Below, piece after piece: positions 1-8,464 of a stretch of 64,000 bases of DNA; position 1 is the first letter of the stretch; each line of letters begins with the position of its first letter. Made by a program: the position numbers and the translations under genes. The notes beneath the pieces were generated by a model. That model was not told the DNA's origin. It searched no databases and saw only the letters and a list, made by a program, of their open reading frames with translations. This stretch comes from an uncultured Bacilli bacterium (GTDB taxonomy: Bacteria; Bacillota_I; Bacilli_A; RF39; UBA660), in assembly GCA_934176955.1 (NCBI GenBank), contig CAKPOS010000005.1:31539-95538 (forward strand), given 5' to 3'.

Positions 1-2
1 AA

Positions 3-98
3 ACATATTTAATTCATAATGGTAATATTGGATATATTTGTAAAAATGGAAGTAATATTATAATAAATAATGTAATTGAAGATAAAAAAATGAAATAG
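3..98 (+). CDS. possible C-terminal tail of a gene cut by the window edge
   Basis: An open frame enters from the left edge and stops at TAG (96-98), giving about 31 residues rich in Asn, Ile and Lys. It has no start in the window and no recognisable motif. Its base use resembles the A-rich genes that follow. It may be the end of another member of the neighbouring family or chance. Confidence 0.2.
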   Translation, partial: TYLIHNGNIGYICKNGSNIIINNVIEDKKMK

Positions 99-352
99 GT
101 AGAAAATTACTAAGATATTGCTAAGGACGTATGAAACTTGCTATATAGACAACGTGTAGGCTATACAAAACCATAAATAATGGAAGGTTGATTTACAAAT
201 AAATAATGATATTATATTATTTATTCAAAATCAGAGATTTATTTCTCTGGTTTTTTTTTACATGAGAGTTTGTAAAAAATAATTAAATATGAAAATTAAT
301 ATATTAAATCAGTATTTTATGGTATCATTAAACTAGAAGGAGTGACTAAAGA
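99..352. other. non-coding stretch upstream of the small membrane-protein array
   Basis: No supported gene. It holds a terminator-like hairpin (231-260) and the ribosome binding site GAAGGAG just before the gene at 353. The segment 105-190 is slightly less AT-rich than its surroundings, but I recognise no RNA family in it. Confidence 0.4.
231..260 (+). terminator. intrinsic terminator
   Basis: Stem CAGAGA (232-237) pairs with TCTCTG (244-249) and is followed by a run of nine T. It ends whatever enters from the left and insulates the array starting at 353. Confidence 0.7.
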
Positions 353-856
353 ATGGAAAAAAAGAATAATAAAATAGTTATTATATTAATGGGAGTAATT
401 ATTATAATATTAGCAGTATTGTGTGTATTGTTTGCAACTGGAACAATAACATTTAATAATGATGATAGCAATGAAGTAAAAGGAGATAATGATACTAGAG
501 ATATTATTGAAGAAAAAAATAAAAATGAAATATTTGGTTCGTATAAATATTCTGTAAATATAGCTGAAGGTACATATAGAATTTATGAAATAACATTTTC
601 TAATAATAACGAAGTATCATATATGATAAATGTTTCTAATTCAGTTGATACTTATGATGGCGCACCTGTAATGTATTATACAGGAACATACGTTTTGGAA
701 AATAACAAAATAATTTTAACACTAAAAGCAAAGACTCAGGATGGTTCAGAATGCATTGATGGAAAGTATGCTTGTGATGAAATGATGACATTTAAATTAT
801 CTGATAACCAATTAATAGATTTAGAAGACCAAACAGTTATATATCAAAAAAATTAA
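353..856 (+). CDS. small membrane-anchored protein, array member 1
   Basis: This protein of 167 residues begins with a short charged stretch (MEKKNNK) and one hydrophobic segment at about residues 8-28, ending in the motif LFATGTITFNN. The same N-terminus recurs in five neighbours and in a gene at 31 kb. An Asn/Asp-rich linker follows, then a roughly 105-residue extracellular domain (about 60-167) that looks like an all-beta lipocalin-type fold: the segments YTGTYVLENNKI and FKLSDNQLIDL alternate strand and turn. There is no lipobox Cys, so it is probably a membrane anchor rather than a lipoprotein. The start is supported by GAAGGAG nine to ten bases upstream. I do not recognise a function. 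Base use is A-rich, unlike the GT-rich housekeeping genes nearby. Confidence 0.75.
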   Translation: MEKKNNKIVIILMGVIIIILAVLCVLFATGTITFNNDDSNEVKGDNDTRDIIEEKNKNEIFGSYKYSVNIAEGTYRIYEITFSNNNEVSYMINVSNSVDTYDGAPVMYYTGTYVLENNKIILTLKAKTQDGSECIDGKYACDEMMTFKLSDNQLIDLEDQTVIYQKN

Positions 857-920
857 AATTTAAATTAATATATTAATTAAGTGTTTTTTATGTGATTTTT
901 AAAATAGACGGAGTGGAAAA

Positions 921-1700
921 ATGGAAAAGAAAAATAATAGAGGAATTATAATATTAATGGGAGTAATTATTATAATATTAGCAGTATTATGTGTTTTATT
1001 TACAACAGGTATAATTAAATTTAATAATAAAGTAACTAATAATTTATATCAAAATAGTATGAAGAATAAATCAAAAAATCGAACTTCTCAACAAGAAAAT
1101 GAAAATAATGATTTAGATAATGGAGCTGGTATAAGAAAAACAGTTAATAATATATATTATGGATATTTTATGAAAAAAGACTATTCTACTATATTAGTTT
1201 TATATAATAATAATAGTTTTCAAAAATGTGATAAGTATGAATGTTTAAGTGGTGAGTATACTTTAAATAATAACGAGTTAAATTTAGTTACTGATTCAAC
1301 TGAAGCGTATCCTACTAGAATGAAATATACATATACGTTGAGTAAAAGTAATGATGAAAATGAGCTGATTTCTAATAATTCAAATGAGTACGTAAATTTA
1401 AAAGAAATATCGAAAAAAGATGTAGAAAAAGTATATTATGGTTATTTTTCTAGTAATAATATTTCGTATTCTACAGGACTAATTTTATATAAAGATAGTA
1501 CATTTGAAAAATGTGATAGGTACGAATGCTTGGGTGGTAAATACACATTAAATGATAATAAATTAAGTTTAGTAACTAGTTCTAATGAAGAAAATCCAAT
1601 AAGTATAGAATATGATTATGTTATTTCTTCAAAAGATGGTGAGAATGTGTTAAATTCACTCAAAACAAATGAGTATGTAAGTTTAAAAGAATTAAATTAA
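921..1700 (+). CDS. small membrane-anchored protein with two tandem repeats, array member 2
   Basis: The N-terminal 35 residues nearly match those of the gene at 353 (MEKKNNRGIIILMGV). After an Asn-rich linker come two copies of an 80-residue domain, about residues 74-155 and 168-258. Each starts YYGYF, passes through a K-C-D-x-Y-E-C-L motif, then GxYTLN(N/D)N and V(T)xS, and ends N-E-Y-V-x-L-K-E. The paired Cys of each copy may form a disulfide outside the cell. The gene has its own Shine-Dalgarno (GACGGAG). The internal duplication shows that domains in this family are duplicated and exchanged. Function unknown. Confidence 0.75.
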   Translation: MEKKNNRGIIILMGVIIIILAVLCVLFTTGIIKFNNKVTNNLYQNSMKNKSKNRTSQQENENNDLDNGAGIRKTVNNIYYGYFMKKDYSTILVLYNNNSFQKCDKYECLSGEYTLNNNELNLVTDSTEAYPTRMKYTYTLSKSNDENELISNNSNEYVNLKEISKKDVEKVYYGYFSSNNISYSTGLILYKDSTFEKCDRYECLGGKYTLNDNKLSLVTSSNEENPISIEYDYVISSKDGENVLNSLKTNEYVSLKELN

Positions 1701-1837
1701 ATAATATATTAGTGTAGTGTTTTTATGTTGTTTAGGGAGGAATGGAAATTTATATGCTGTTTCTCTAGATAAAAGTGGTATTGTCTCAAAATTTTTAGTC
1801 TTATATGTTATTATTAGAATAGAAGGAGTGAAGAAAA

Positions 1838-2770
1838 ATAAAAAAGAGTAATAATGGAGTAATCATCACACTAATGGGCATAATCATAGTAATATTAGTA
1901 GTATTATGTACCTTATTTGTAACAAATAAAATTAAACTTAATTTTAAAACAACTAATGATTCAAATCAAAATGTTTCTCAAAAAAAAGACAATCAACAAG
2001 ATAATAATGATGAAAATGACAATAATAATGATTCAAGTAATGATGTTAGATTAAATGATACTGTTAGTTTATATAATGTTTATCAAAAAGAAGACAGTTC
2101 CTTGTTTAATATTTGCAGTGATTTTAATTGTGATATTTCAGTTAAATATAGTAATTTATCAGATTTTATAAATGGTCTTATGAAAAAAAATGAAATCATT
2201 GAAATAGCAAAAAGTGATAAAAGTATATTAGAAAATGATATTTATAATATTCCTTTTACTGAAATAAAAAATGAAGGGGAATCAAATTTCTATAATATAT
2301 ATATTGCTAATAATAATGAAAAAAAGATACTATCTATTTATATAATCAATATTAGTAATAATGGAGATGAAAAATCTATTGTATATTCGTTTAATTATGA
2401 CTATTTAAATAAAAAAAAATTAGACAATTTAGAACTTTTTGAAAAATTTTCTATAAGTAATGATAAATACAACTCTTTATATAAATCGAAAATTATTGAT
2501 TTTTATAAGGTAGCAAACAATGATTATATTAGATACTTAAATATTAATGGCGATGAAGAAATTTTAAAATTGTATAATTCTGGATTAGATAGTTTATATA
2601 ATAAAGTTAACAATAATAATTATACAATAACTGAATTTAATTCTTACTATATCTCTATAAAATCGTTAAAAGTTTCTATGTTTGTAAATAATTATGATGA
2701 ATTAAAAATAAGACCATCAACATCATGGCGAGAAAGGGGCAATGAAATATTTGGCGAAATTTCTTTTTGA
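1838..2770 (+). CDS. small membrane-anchored protein, array member 3, start codon eroded
   Basis: The family N-terminus is present in frame from codon 1841 (KKSNNGVIITLMG), but the codon where sister genes have ATG is ATA at 1838-1840 or AAA just before it. The Shine-Dalgarno AGAAGGAG (1821-1828) sits at the spacing used by the sister at 353, so translation either begins weakly at ATA or falls back to ATG 1874 inside the membrane segment, giving 298 residues. The domain after the Asn/Asp linker (about residues 60-298 from ATG 1874) is long, AT-coded and unrecognised. The C-terminus ends in an unusual basic stretch, RPSTSWRERGN, in the most GC-rich part of the gene. It may be a decaying gene. 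Confidence 0.6.
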   Translation: MKKSNNGVIITLMGIIIVILVVLCTLFVTNKIKLNFKTTNDSNQNVSQKKDNQQDNNDENDNNNDSSNDVRLNDTVSLYNVYQKEDSSLFNICSDFNCDISVKYSNLSDFINGLMKKNEIIEIAKSDKSILENDIYNIPFTEIKNEGESNFYNIYIANNNEKKILSIYIINISNNGDEKSIVYSFNYDYLNKKKLDNLELFEKFSISNDKYNSLYKSKIIDFYKVANNDYIRYLNINGDEEILKLYNSGLDSLYNKVNNNNYTITEFNSYYISIKSLKVSMFVNNYDELKIRPSTSWRERGNEIFGEISF

Positions 2771-2781
2771 TAATTGGTGTC

Positions 2782-2821
2782 ATCATTTAAATAACATAGA
2801 TATAATTGTTATTTAAATGAT
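2782..2821 (+). repeat. perfect 14-bp inverted repeat between array members
   Basis: ATCATTTAAATAAC (2782-2795) is perfectly complementary to 2808-2821 around a 12-base loop. No T-run follows, so it is a weak terminator candidate. It could be an operator or an RNA processing hairpin before the gene at 2851. Confidence 0.55.
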
Positions 2822-2850
2822 TTAATTATACAGTTAGGAAGGGATAAACA

Positions 2851-3330
2851 ATGAACAATAACAAAATAATTATTATTCTAATAGATATAATCATAGTAAT
2901 ATTAGTAGTGCTATGTATTTTGTTTGCAACAAATATTATTACTTTTAGTAGCAAAGTAAATAAGGATTCGAATCAAAATACTTCTGTAAAAGAAAATACT
3001 GGTTATGAGGAAAATCAAGATACAAAAGAAGATAGTAAAACAGAAGAAAAAAAGGTATTATATCTATATACAAGTGGTGATGATAATGCTATGGAAGGTA
3101 ATCCAGAAACTTTAAAAATTTATAATATGGATGATAAAAAAATAGATTTTCAATATCATGCAGTATGGAAAGAAAAAGATATTTCTGGGGTTGCACAAAA
3201 CACAAGTTCAAACAAATATGTATATGGAGATAATAATTATAAAATAGAATTAAATCTTAATGAAGATTCTATTGAAGTAAATGAGTATACAAGTGGTCAA
3301 TTAACTTCAATGGTCAAATTATTTAAGTAG
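2851..3330 (+). CDS. small membrane-anchored protein, array member 4
   Basis: It has 159 residues: a one-pass membrane anchor of the array type (about 5-27, ending LFATNIITFSS), a Lys/Glu/Asn-rich linker, and a domain of about 95 residues starting at VLYLYTSGDD. The domain has beta-rich character and no cysteines. GGAAGGG supports the start. The stop is only 15 bases from the next member, so the last three genes of the array form one transcript. No function recognised. Confidence 0.7.
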   Translation: MNNNKIIIILIDIIIVILVVLCILFATNIITFSSKVNKDSNQNTSVKENTGYEENQDTKEDSKTEEKKVLYLYTSGDDNAMEGNPETLKIYNMDDKKIDFQYHAVWKEKDISGVAQNTSSNKYVYGDNNYKIELNLNEDSIEVNEYTSGQLTSMVKLFK

Positions 3331-3345
3331 AAAGGAAAGAATAAA

Positions 3346-4167
3346 ATGAAAAAAAAGAATAATGGTATTGTTGTTTTCTTGTTGATTTTAATTATTGTGA
3401 TACTAGGAGGATTATGTTTCTTATTTGCAACTGATAAGATAACGTTTAACAATAATTCTAATCAAAATAATTTAAATGATAAATCAAATAGTGGTAATCA
3501 ATCTCAAAATGATGAAAATAAAAGTTCATATGTAATTAATTATAAAGAAGAAACTTATACAACAAAAAATAAAGAAGGGATTGAAAATACTAATAATAAA
3601 AGAAATATTATTACTATTGAAAATAAAAATGATACTAATGCTGCTTCTTTAATAGAAAATAAGCTAAATGAAATATCTAATAAAATGTGGGAAGATATAA
3701 AATCGACCGCTAATGATAGTTATGAAAATTCTTCTACTGGACTAGGAGTAAGTTATTTAATTGAAACAGGGGAAATTAAAAATAATCGATTAACTTTTAT
3801 TGTGAATACAGTAGGTAGTTTTGGAGGAATCCCTTGGGATAATAACGAAGGTTATAACTTTGATGCTGTTACTGGTAATTTATTAAAATTAGATGACCTT
3901 GGAACAGGAGTATTTGATTATATTTATTCAAAAAGTATTTCTGAGATAGAAGAAGAAAGTACTGAATCTTCATGTCTTGAAGGGGATTGGAAAGATAGAG
4001 CAAAAACAGAATTAAATAAAGATGGAAATTGGTATTTTACTAAAGATGGAATCAAAGTAATTTTTCCAAAATATTCTATTGCTTGTGGGGCTGAAGGTAG
4101 TATAATTATTGATATTTCAAAAAATGATATTAATCCTTACTTAAATGCTCAATATAAAATTAAATAA
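3346..4167 (+). CDS. membrane-anchored DUF3298/RsiV-like domain protein, array member 5
   Basis: 273 residues. The family anchor (MKKKNNGIVV..., ending LFATDKITFNN) is followed by an Asn/Ser linker and a domain at about 65-273 that resembles the DUF4163/DUF3298 pair found in anti-sigma factor RsiV and the peptidoglycan deacetylase PdaC. The supporting segment is WYFTKDGIKVIFPKYSIACG followed by GSIIIDIS, the usual strand-turn-strand near the end of DUF3298. Known domain members bind lysozyme or act beside cell-wall enzymes, so this copy may sense or bind something in the envelope; that is inference. It lies 15 bases after the previous gene and 22 before the next. Confidence 0.7.
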   Translation: MKKKNNGIVVFLLILIIVILGGLCFLFATDKITFNNNSNQNNLNDKSNSGNQSQNDENKSSYVINYKEETYTTKNKEGIENTNNKRNIITIENKNDTNAASLIENKLNEISNKMWEDIKSTANDSYENSSTGLGVSYLIETGEIKNNRLTFIVNTVGSFGGIPWDNNEGYNFDAVTGNLLKLDDLGTGVFDYIYSKSISEIEEESTESSCLEGDWKDRAKTELNKDGNWYFTKDGIKVIFPKYSIACGAEGSIIIDISKNDINPYLNAQYKIK

Positions 4168-4189
4168 TTAAAGAAAGAGGTAATTTAAA

Positions 4190-4954
4190 ATGGAAAAAAA
4201 GAATAATGGTATAGTTATTATACTAATGGGAGTAATTATAGTAATACTAGCAGTACTATGCATCTTATTTGCAACAAATACAATAACTTTTAATCATAAG
4301 GAACAGGATACATATAAGAACCCTCATCCAGAAGATACTTCTGTAAAAGAAGATAAGGAAACTAAAGAAGTATTAAATAATATTTCTATAATTTTTTCAG
4401 AAGAAAAAGAATGTGAAAATGGATGTCAAAAGAAAGTTTCTACCACATCAGGTGAAAAAACATTGTATGTAAGTCAATCTGAAGTTAAATTAGGAGATAA
4501 AGTTGTGTATAAAGCGGCTGAAGGACCTATATCTTTACTTCAAGTTAGTGTTTATAATGATGTCATGATATTTTTTGAAACTGAGTCTTTGATTAGTAAA
4601 ATGTATATTTATGATTTAGATGGAACTGAAGTTAAAACAATATCTAGATTTATAGATAAAGATGGTAATCAGTATCAAATTTATCCAAGTTATAGTCAAA
4701 ATGAAATTTTTAATATATCTGATGATGGCACAATAAGTTTTGCTGGAACAAAGCATATTCAAGGAGGGTCATCTTCCTCATACATCAATAATCTAGGAGA
4801 AACTATTGATTTATGTGAAAATGGAAATGAATATAAAGATGATGAAATTGTGAGTGCAATTTTTAAAATGAAATACTTAGGTAATTATAAATTTGATGAC
4901 ATTTCATATGTTAGTACCAAAACAATAATTAAAGATATTAGAAATTGTCAATAG
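4190..4954 (+). CDS. small membrane-anchored protein, array member 6
   Basis: 254 residues. The anchor (MEKKNNGIVIILMGVIIVIL) is closest to that of members 1 and 2. A short linker leads to an outer domain with four cysteines: two in the segment KECENGCQKK near residue 80 and two near the end (LCENGNEY and RNC). The region around LISKMYIYDLDGTEVK looks like a short beta-propeller or WG-like blade. Shine-Dalgarno AAAGAGG is well placed. Function unknown. It closes the array; 250 bases of AT-rich spacer with a promoter separate it from parC. Confidence 0.7.
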   Translation: MEKKNNGIVIILMGVIIVILAVLCILFATNTITFNHKEQDTYKNPHPEDTSVKEDKETKEVLNNISIIFSEEKECENGCQKKVSTTSGEKTLYVSQSEVKLGDKVVYKAAEGPISLLQVSVYNDVMIFFETESLISKMYIYDLDGTEVKTISRFIDKDGNQYQIYPSYSQNEIFNISDDGTISFAGTKHIQGGSSSSYINNLGETIDLCENGNEYKDDEIVSAIFKMKYLGNYKFDDISYVSTKTIIKDIRNCQ

Positions 4955-5156
4955 AATTAAGTAATAATATTTTATTTATAGTTTTTTAATCATAAAAAAG
5001 TGCTAGAATATTTTACTTCTTCAAATTTGAAAAGATTGAGGAATTAATATTTTTATCTAGTATCTTTTTTTATTTGAAAGAAAAATATTTTTCAGTATTT
5101 TTATCGTATAATTAAGATTACAATTAGTTAATTATTGCAAAAAGAGGTTAATTTTC

Positions 5157-5185
5157 TTGCCAATAAAAATAATTTATGATAGACT
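5157..5185 (+). promoter_or_regulatory. sigma-A-type promoter for parC
   Basis: TTGCCA (5157-5162), a 17-base spacer, then TAGACT (5180-5185), 17 bases before the parC start. The -35 is near consensus and the -10 is weaker. Confidence 0.5.
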
Positions 5186-5202
5186 TATAACATGGTGATG
5201 CT

Positions 5203-7746
5203 ATGGAAGACATAATAAAAAAAATTTACGATTATTCATTGGAAGAAATCATGGAAGAACGTTTTGGAACTTATTCTAAGTATATTATTCAAGATAGAGC
5301 AATTCCTGATGTTCGAGATGGATTAAAGCCAGTGCAGAGAAGAATTTTATATTCAATGTATAAAGAGAAAAATACTTTTGATAAACCTTATAAAAAGAGT
5401 GCTCGTGCGGTTGGAGATGTTATGGGTAAATACCATCCACATGGAGACTCTTCTATTTATGATGCTATTGTGCGAATGAGTCAAGATTGGAAGATGAAAG
5501 AGCCTTTTGTGGATATGCAAGGTAATAATGGTTCTATTGATGGGGATTCTGCTGCTGCTAGTCGTTATACGGAAGCAAGACTTTCTGAAATTGCTGGAGT
5601 TATGCTTCAGGATATTGATAAAGATACTGTGGCAATGGCGCCAAATTATGATGATACTTTGTTAGAGCCAACTGTTTTACCAAGTCGTTTTCCTAATCTT
5701 TTGGTTAATGGAACGACGGGGATTTCTGCTGGATATGCTACTAATATTCCTCCTCATAATTTGGGTGAGGTAATTGATGCTACGATTGATCGATTGGATA
5801 ATCCAAATTCTACTTTAGAAGAGATTATGCAGTTTATTAAAGGACCTGATTTTCCTACAGGAGCTATTTTAGAGGGAGTAGATGGAATTAAAAGTGCTTA
5901 TCGAACTGGTCGTGGGAAGATTATTTTAAAATCAAGAGTTACGATAGAGAAGAATAAGATTATTATTCATGAGATTCCTTATGAAGTGAATAAAGCTTTA
6001 TTGGTAAGAAAGATGGATGAAATTCGTATTGAGAAAAAGATTGATGGTATTTTAGAGGTAAGAGATGAGTCAGATAAAGATGGGTTACAGATTGCTGTTG
6101 ATTTGAAGAAGGATGCTAATGCAGAAAATATTTTAAATTATTTTTATAAAAATACGGAACTTCAAATTTCTTATAATTTTAATAATGTAGTGATTGTTAA
6201 TAGAAGACCAATGTTACTTGGTATTTTAGGAATATTGGATGCTTATATTGCTCATCAAAAAGAGGTTGTTACAAGAAGAAGTGAATTTGATTTAAGAACG
6301 GCTAAAGCTAGGTATCATATTGTTGAAGGTTTGATTAAGGCTATATCTATTTTAGATGAAGTGATTAAGACAATTCGTTCTTCTAAAAATAAAGCGGATG
6401 CAATTGGAAATTTAGTTAAAGAATATGATTTTACAGAGAAGCAAGCTGATGCTATTGTTACTTTACAATTGTATCGATTAACGAATACTGATATTGTTTC
6501 TTTACAAGAAGAGATGAAAAAGTTATTGGATACGATGAAAAATTTAGAAGCTATTTTGGGTGATGAAAAAGTTTTGATTAAGGTTTTGAAGAAAGAGTTG
6601 AAGGAGATTAAAGATAAATATGCAACTCCTAGAAAAACTGAAATTCGTGATGAGATTACAGAGATTAAAATAGATGCGACTAGTATGATTCCTAAAGAAG
6701 ATGTGATGGTTGTTGTTACTAATGAAGGATATATTAAAAGGACTTCTTTGAGGAGTTATGCTGCTTCAAATGTTGAAGATTTGACTTTGAAAGAAAAAGA
6801 TTATATTGTTGGTCTTTACAATATGAATACGTTAGATACTTTACTTGTCTTTACGAATTTAGGAAATTATTTATATATTCCTGTTTATGAAATACCAGAT
6901 TTAAAGTGGAAAGAAATGGGCAAGCATATGAGTAATATTATTACGGTTAATCCTGATGAGTATGTGGTGAATGCTATGCCTGTTTATGATTTTGATCAGA
7001 ATCTTTATATTACTTCATTTACAAGAAATGGAATGGTTAAGAGAACTTTACTTAAAGAATTTAAAGTTAGTAGATATTCTAAGGCTATTAATATGATGAA
7101 GTTGAAAGATAAAGATGAAGTAGTAAACGTAACTTATAGCGTTGATACGAATGTTTTAGTAGTTACGAAGAAGGGGTATGGTTTGTGGTATAAAACTTCT
7201 GATATTAATCCTGTTGGTATTAAAGCTAGTGGAGTAAAATCTATTAATTTAAGAGATGATGAAGTAGTGAGTGGATTACTTTTCCCAAATGATTCTGAGT
7301 ATATTACTTTGTTTACGGATAAAGGAACAGCTAAGAGAATGCGTTTTTCAGAAATTGATATGGGGACTAGAGGTAACCGAGGATTATTATTTATGAAGGA
7401 AATTAAAAGTAATCCTAGTCATATTGTTGATGCTTATGTTGAGGATGTAAAGACAGAGGTTGTTGTAGTTACGAAGAAGTATGAAAAAGAAATGAAAATA
7501 GTAGATATTCCAATTATGGATAGATACAGTAATGGTTCGTTTGTGGTTAAAGATAAAATTAAAGATACTCATCTTAAAGTACAAGAATTATCTAAAGATG
7601 CTTTGAATGGTTTGGAATATGTTGAAGAAGCAAAGCCAGAGCAAGAACAGTTGAGTTTTGATATGTTAAATAAAGAGTCTTTAAAAGAAGTTGATGATAG
7701 AATGGTTATTATTAATAACTTTTTAGATGATGTAGAAGGAAAATAA
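5203..7746 (+). CDS. parC: DNA topoisomerase IV subunit A
   Basis: ParC cuts and rejoins DNA in the type IIA topoisomerase that separates daughter chromosomes; its partner is ParE, which is not in this window. The 847 residues follow the family plan: winged-helix and tower domain with DGLKPVQRRILYSM (39-52), the HPHGDSSIYDAIV helix, and the catalytic tyrosine Y122 in AAASRYTEARLS. A C-terminal beta-pinwheel follows with repeated blades such as GYIKRTSLRSY and NGMVKRTLLKEF. The form QGNNGSIDGD and the short tail favour ParC over GyrA, but GyrA cannot be fully excluded. The start ATG follows GGTGAT closely. The array of small membrane proteins lies upstream, where parE often sits. Confidence 0.88.
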   Translation: MEDIIKKIYDYSLEEIMEERFGTYSKYIIQDRAIPDVRDGLKPVQRRILYSMYKEKNTFDKPYKKSARAVGDVMGKYHPHGDSSIYDAIVRMSQDWKMKEPFVDMQGNNGSIDGDSAAASRYTEARLSEIAGVMLQDIDKDTVAMAPNYDDTLLEPTVLPSRFPNLLVNGTTGISAGYATNIPPHNLGEVIDATIDRLDNPNSTLEEIMQFIKGPDFPTGAILEGVDGIKSAYRTGRGKIILKSRVTIEKNKIIIHEIPYEVNKALLVRKMDEIRIEKKIDGILEVRDESDKDGLQIAVDLKKDANAENILNYFYKNTELQISYNFNNVVIVNRRPMLLGILGILDAYIAHQKEVVTRRSEFDLRTAKARYHIVEGLIKAISILDEVIKTIRSSKNKADAIGNLVKEYDFTEKQADAIVTLQLYRLTNTDIVSLQEEMKKLLDTMKNLEAILGDEKVLIKVLKKELKEIKDKYATPRKTEIRDEITEIKIDATSMIPKEDVMVVVTNEGYIKRTSLRSYAASNVEDLTLKEKDYIVGLYNMNTLDTLLVFTNLGNYLYIPVYEIPDLKWKEMGKHMSNIITVNPDEYVVNAMPVYDFDQNLYITSFTRNGMVKRTLLKEFKVSRYSKAINMMKLKDKDEVVNVTYSVDTNVLVVTKKGYGLWYKTSDINPVGIKASGVKSINLRDDEVVSGLLFPNDSEYITLFTDKGTAKRMRFSEIDMGTRGNRGLLFMKEIKSNPSHIVDAYVEDVKTEVVVVTKKYEKEMKIVDIPIMDRYSNGSFVVKDKIKDTHLKVQELSKDALNGLEYVEEAKPEQEQLSFDMLNKESLKEVDDRMVIINNFLDDVEGK

Positions 7747-7760
7747 TCCTTCTTTTTCTT
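7735..7760 (+). terminator. parC terminator
   Basis: GAAGGA (7735-7740) pairs with TCCTTC (7747-7752) and is followed by TTTTTCTT. The left arm overlaps the last codons of parC. Confidence 0.75.
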
Positions 7761-7786
7761 GCAATAATTAGATGGGAGGGATAGAA

Positions 7787-8233
7787 ATGAAAGAGCATAA
7801 ACATTTAGGGTGCTATGGATTGGTTGTAAAAGATGATAAAATATTATTGATTAAGAAAAAAACTGGTCCTTATGGTGGATTATTAGATTTACCTGGTGGT
7901 TCATTTGAATTTGGAGAAACACCAGAAGAAACTTTAAAAAGAGAAATGTTAGAAGAAACTGGTTTAGAGATTACAAAATATCAATTATTTGATGCTTCTT
8001 CTGTTGTTGTAGAGTGGAAGTATGATGATAATACAAATATTTTGGTTCATCATGTTGGTATTTTTTATCAAATATTAGAGTATCAGAATGAAATTCGAAA
8101 GGATATTTCTATTGATAATCAGAATGATGATTCTTTAGGTGCAGAATTTTATGAGATTAAGAATTTAAAGAAAGAAGATGTTTCTGCTATTGCATTAATG
8201 GAATTAGAAAAGTTAGGTTATTCATTAAGTTAA
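7787..8233 (+). CDS. NUDIX hydrolase
   Basis: NUDIX enzymes hydrolyse nucleoside diphosphates linked to another group, often cleaning oxidised or excess nucleotides in the cytoplasm. The full NUDIX box is visible: GGSFEFGETPEETLKREM followed by LEETGLEI (about residues 35-60), with the metal-binding REMLEE core. At 148 residues it has the usual size for a single-domain member. The start is set at 7787 because GGGAGGG lies seven bases upstream; the ATG at 7772 overlaps that ribosome binding site. Substrate cannot be told. It stands alone between two terminators. Confidence 0.85.
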   Translation: MKEHKHLGCYGLVVKDDKILLIKKKTGPYGGLLDLPGGSFEFGETPEETLKREMLEETGLEITKYQLFDASSVVVEWKYDDNTNILVHHVGIFYQILEYQNEIRKDISIDNQNDDSLGAEFYEIKNLKKEDVSAIALMELEKLGYSLS

Positions 8234-8242
8234 TGTTTTTAG

Positions 8243-8275
8243 AGGAAGAAAATACTTCTTCTTTTTTTTCTTTTT
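8243..8275 (+). terminator. terminator after the NUDIX gene
   Basis: GAAGAA and TTCTTC arms separated by AATAC are followed by a long T-rich tract. Confidence 0.7.
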
Positions 8276-8464
8276 GTAAGAGATTGAAGTTAGGAATAAG
8301 TATTTTATTTTATAAGTTTATGATATAATGGGATTGTATAGTAGTAGAATATGTTGAAAATGAAAGTGGTGTTTATATGTCTTTTTTGTATCATGGTAAT
8401 CTTGTTTATGTTATTATTATAGGGAATTGAGTTTAGTAAATAAATCTAAAAATGGGAGATAAGA

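Noticed and set aside
105..190. tRNA or riboswitch in the first 350 bases
   Set aside because: No cloverleaf, no T-loop consensus, and no riboswitch core that I can recognise.
1741..1800. Possible gene remnant starting at AGGGAGGAATGG between array members 2 and 3
   Set aside because: A good ribosome binding site but the frame stops after eight codons and shows no family similarity.
8360..8422. 20-residue hydrophobic microprotein (MKVVFICLFCIMVILFMLLL)
   Set aside because: No ribosome binding site and no supporting context; AT-rich DNA gives such frames by chance.
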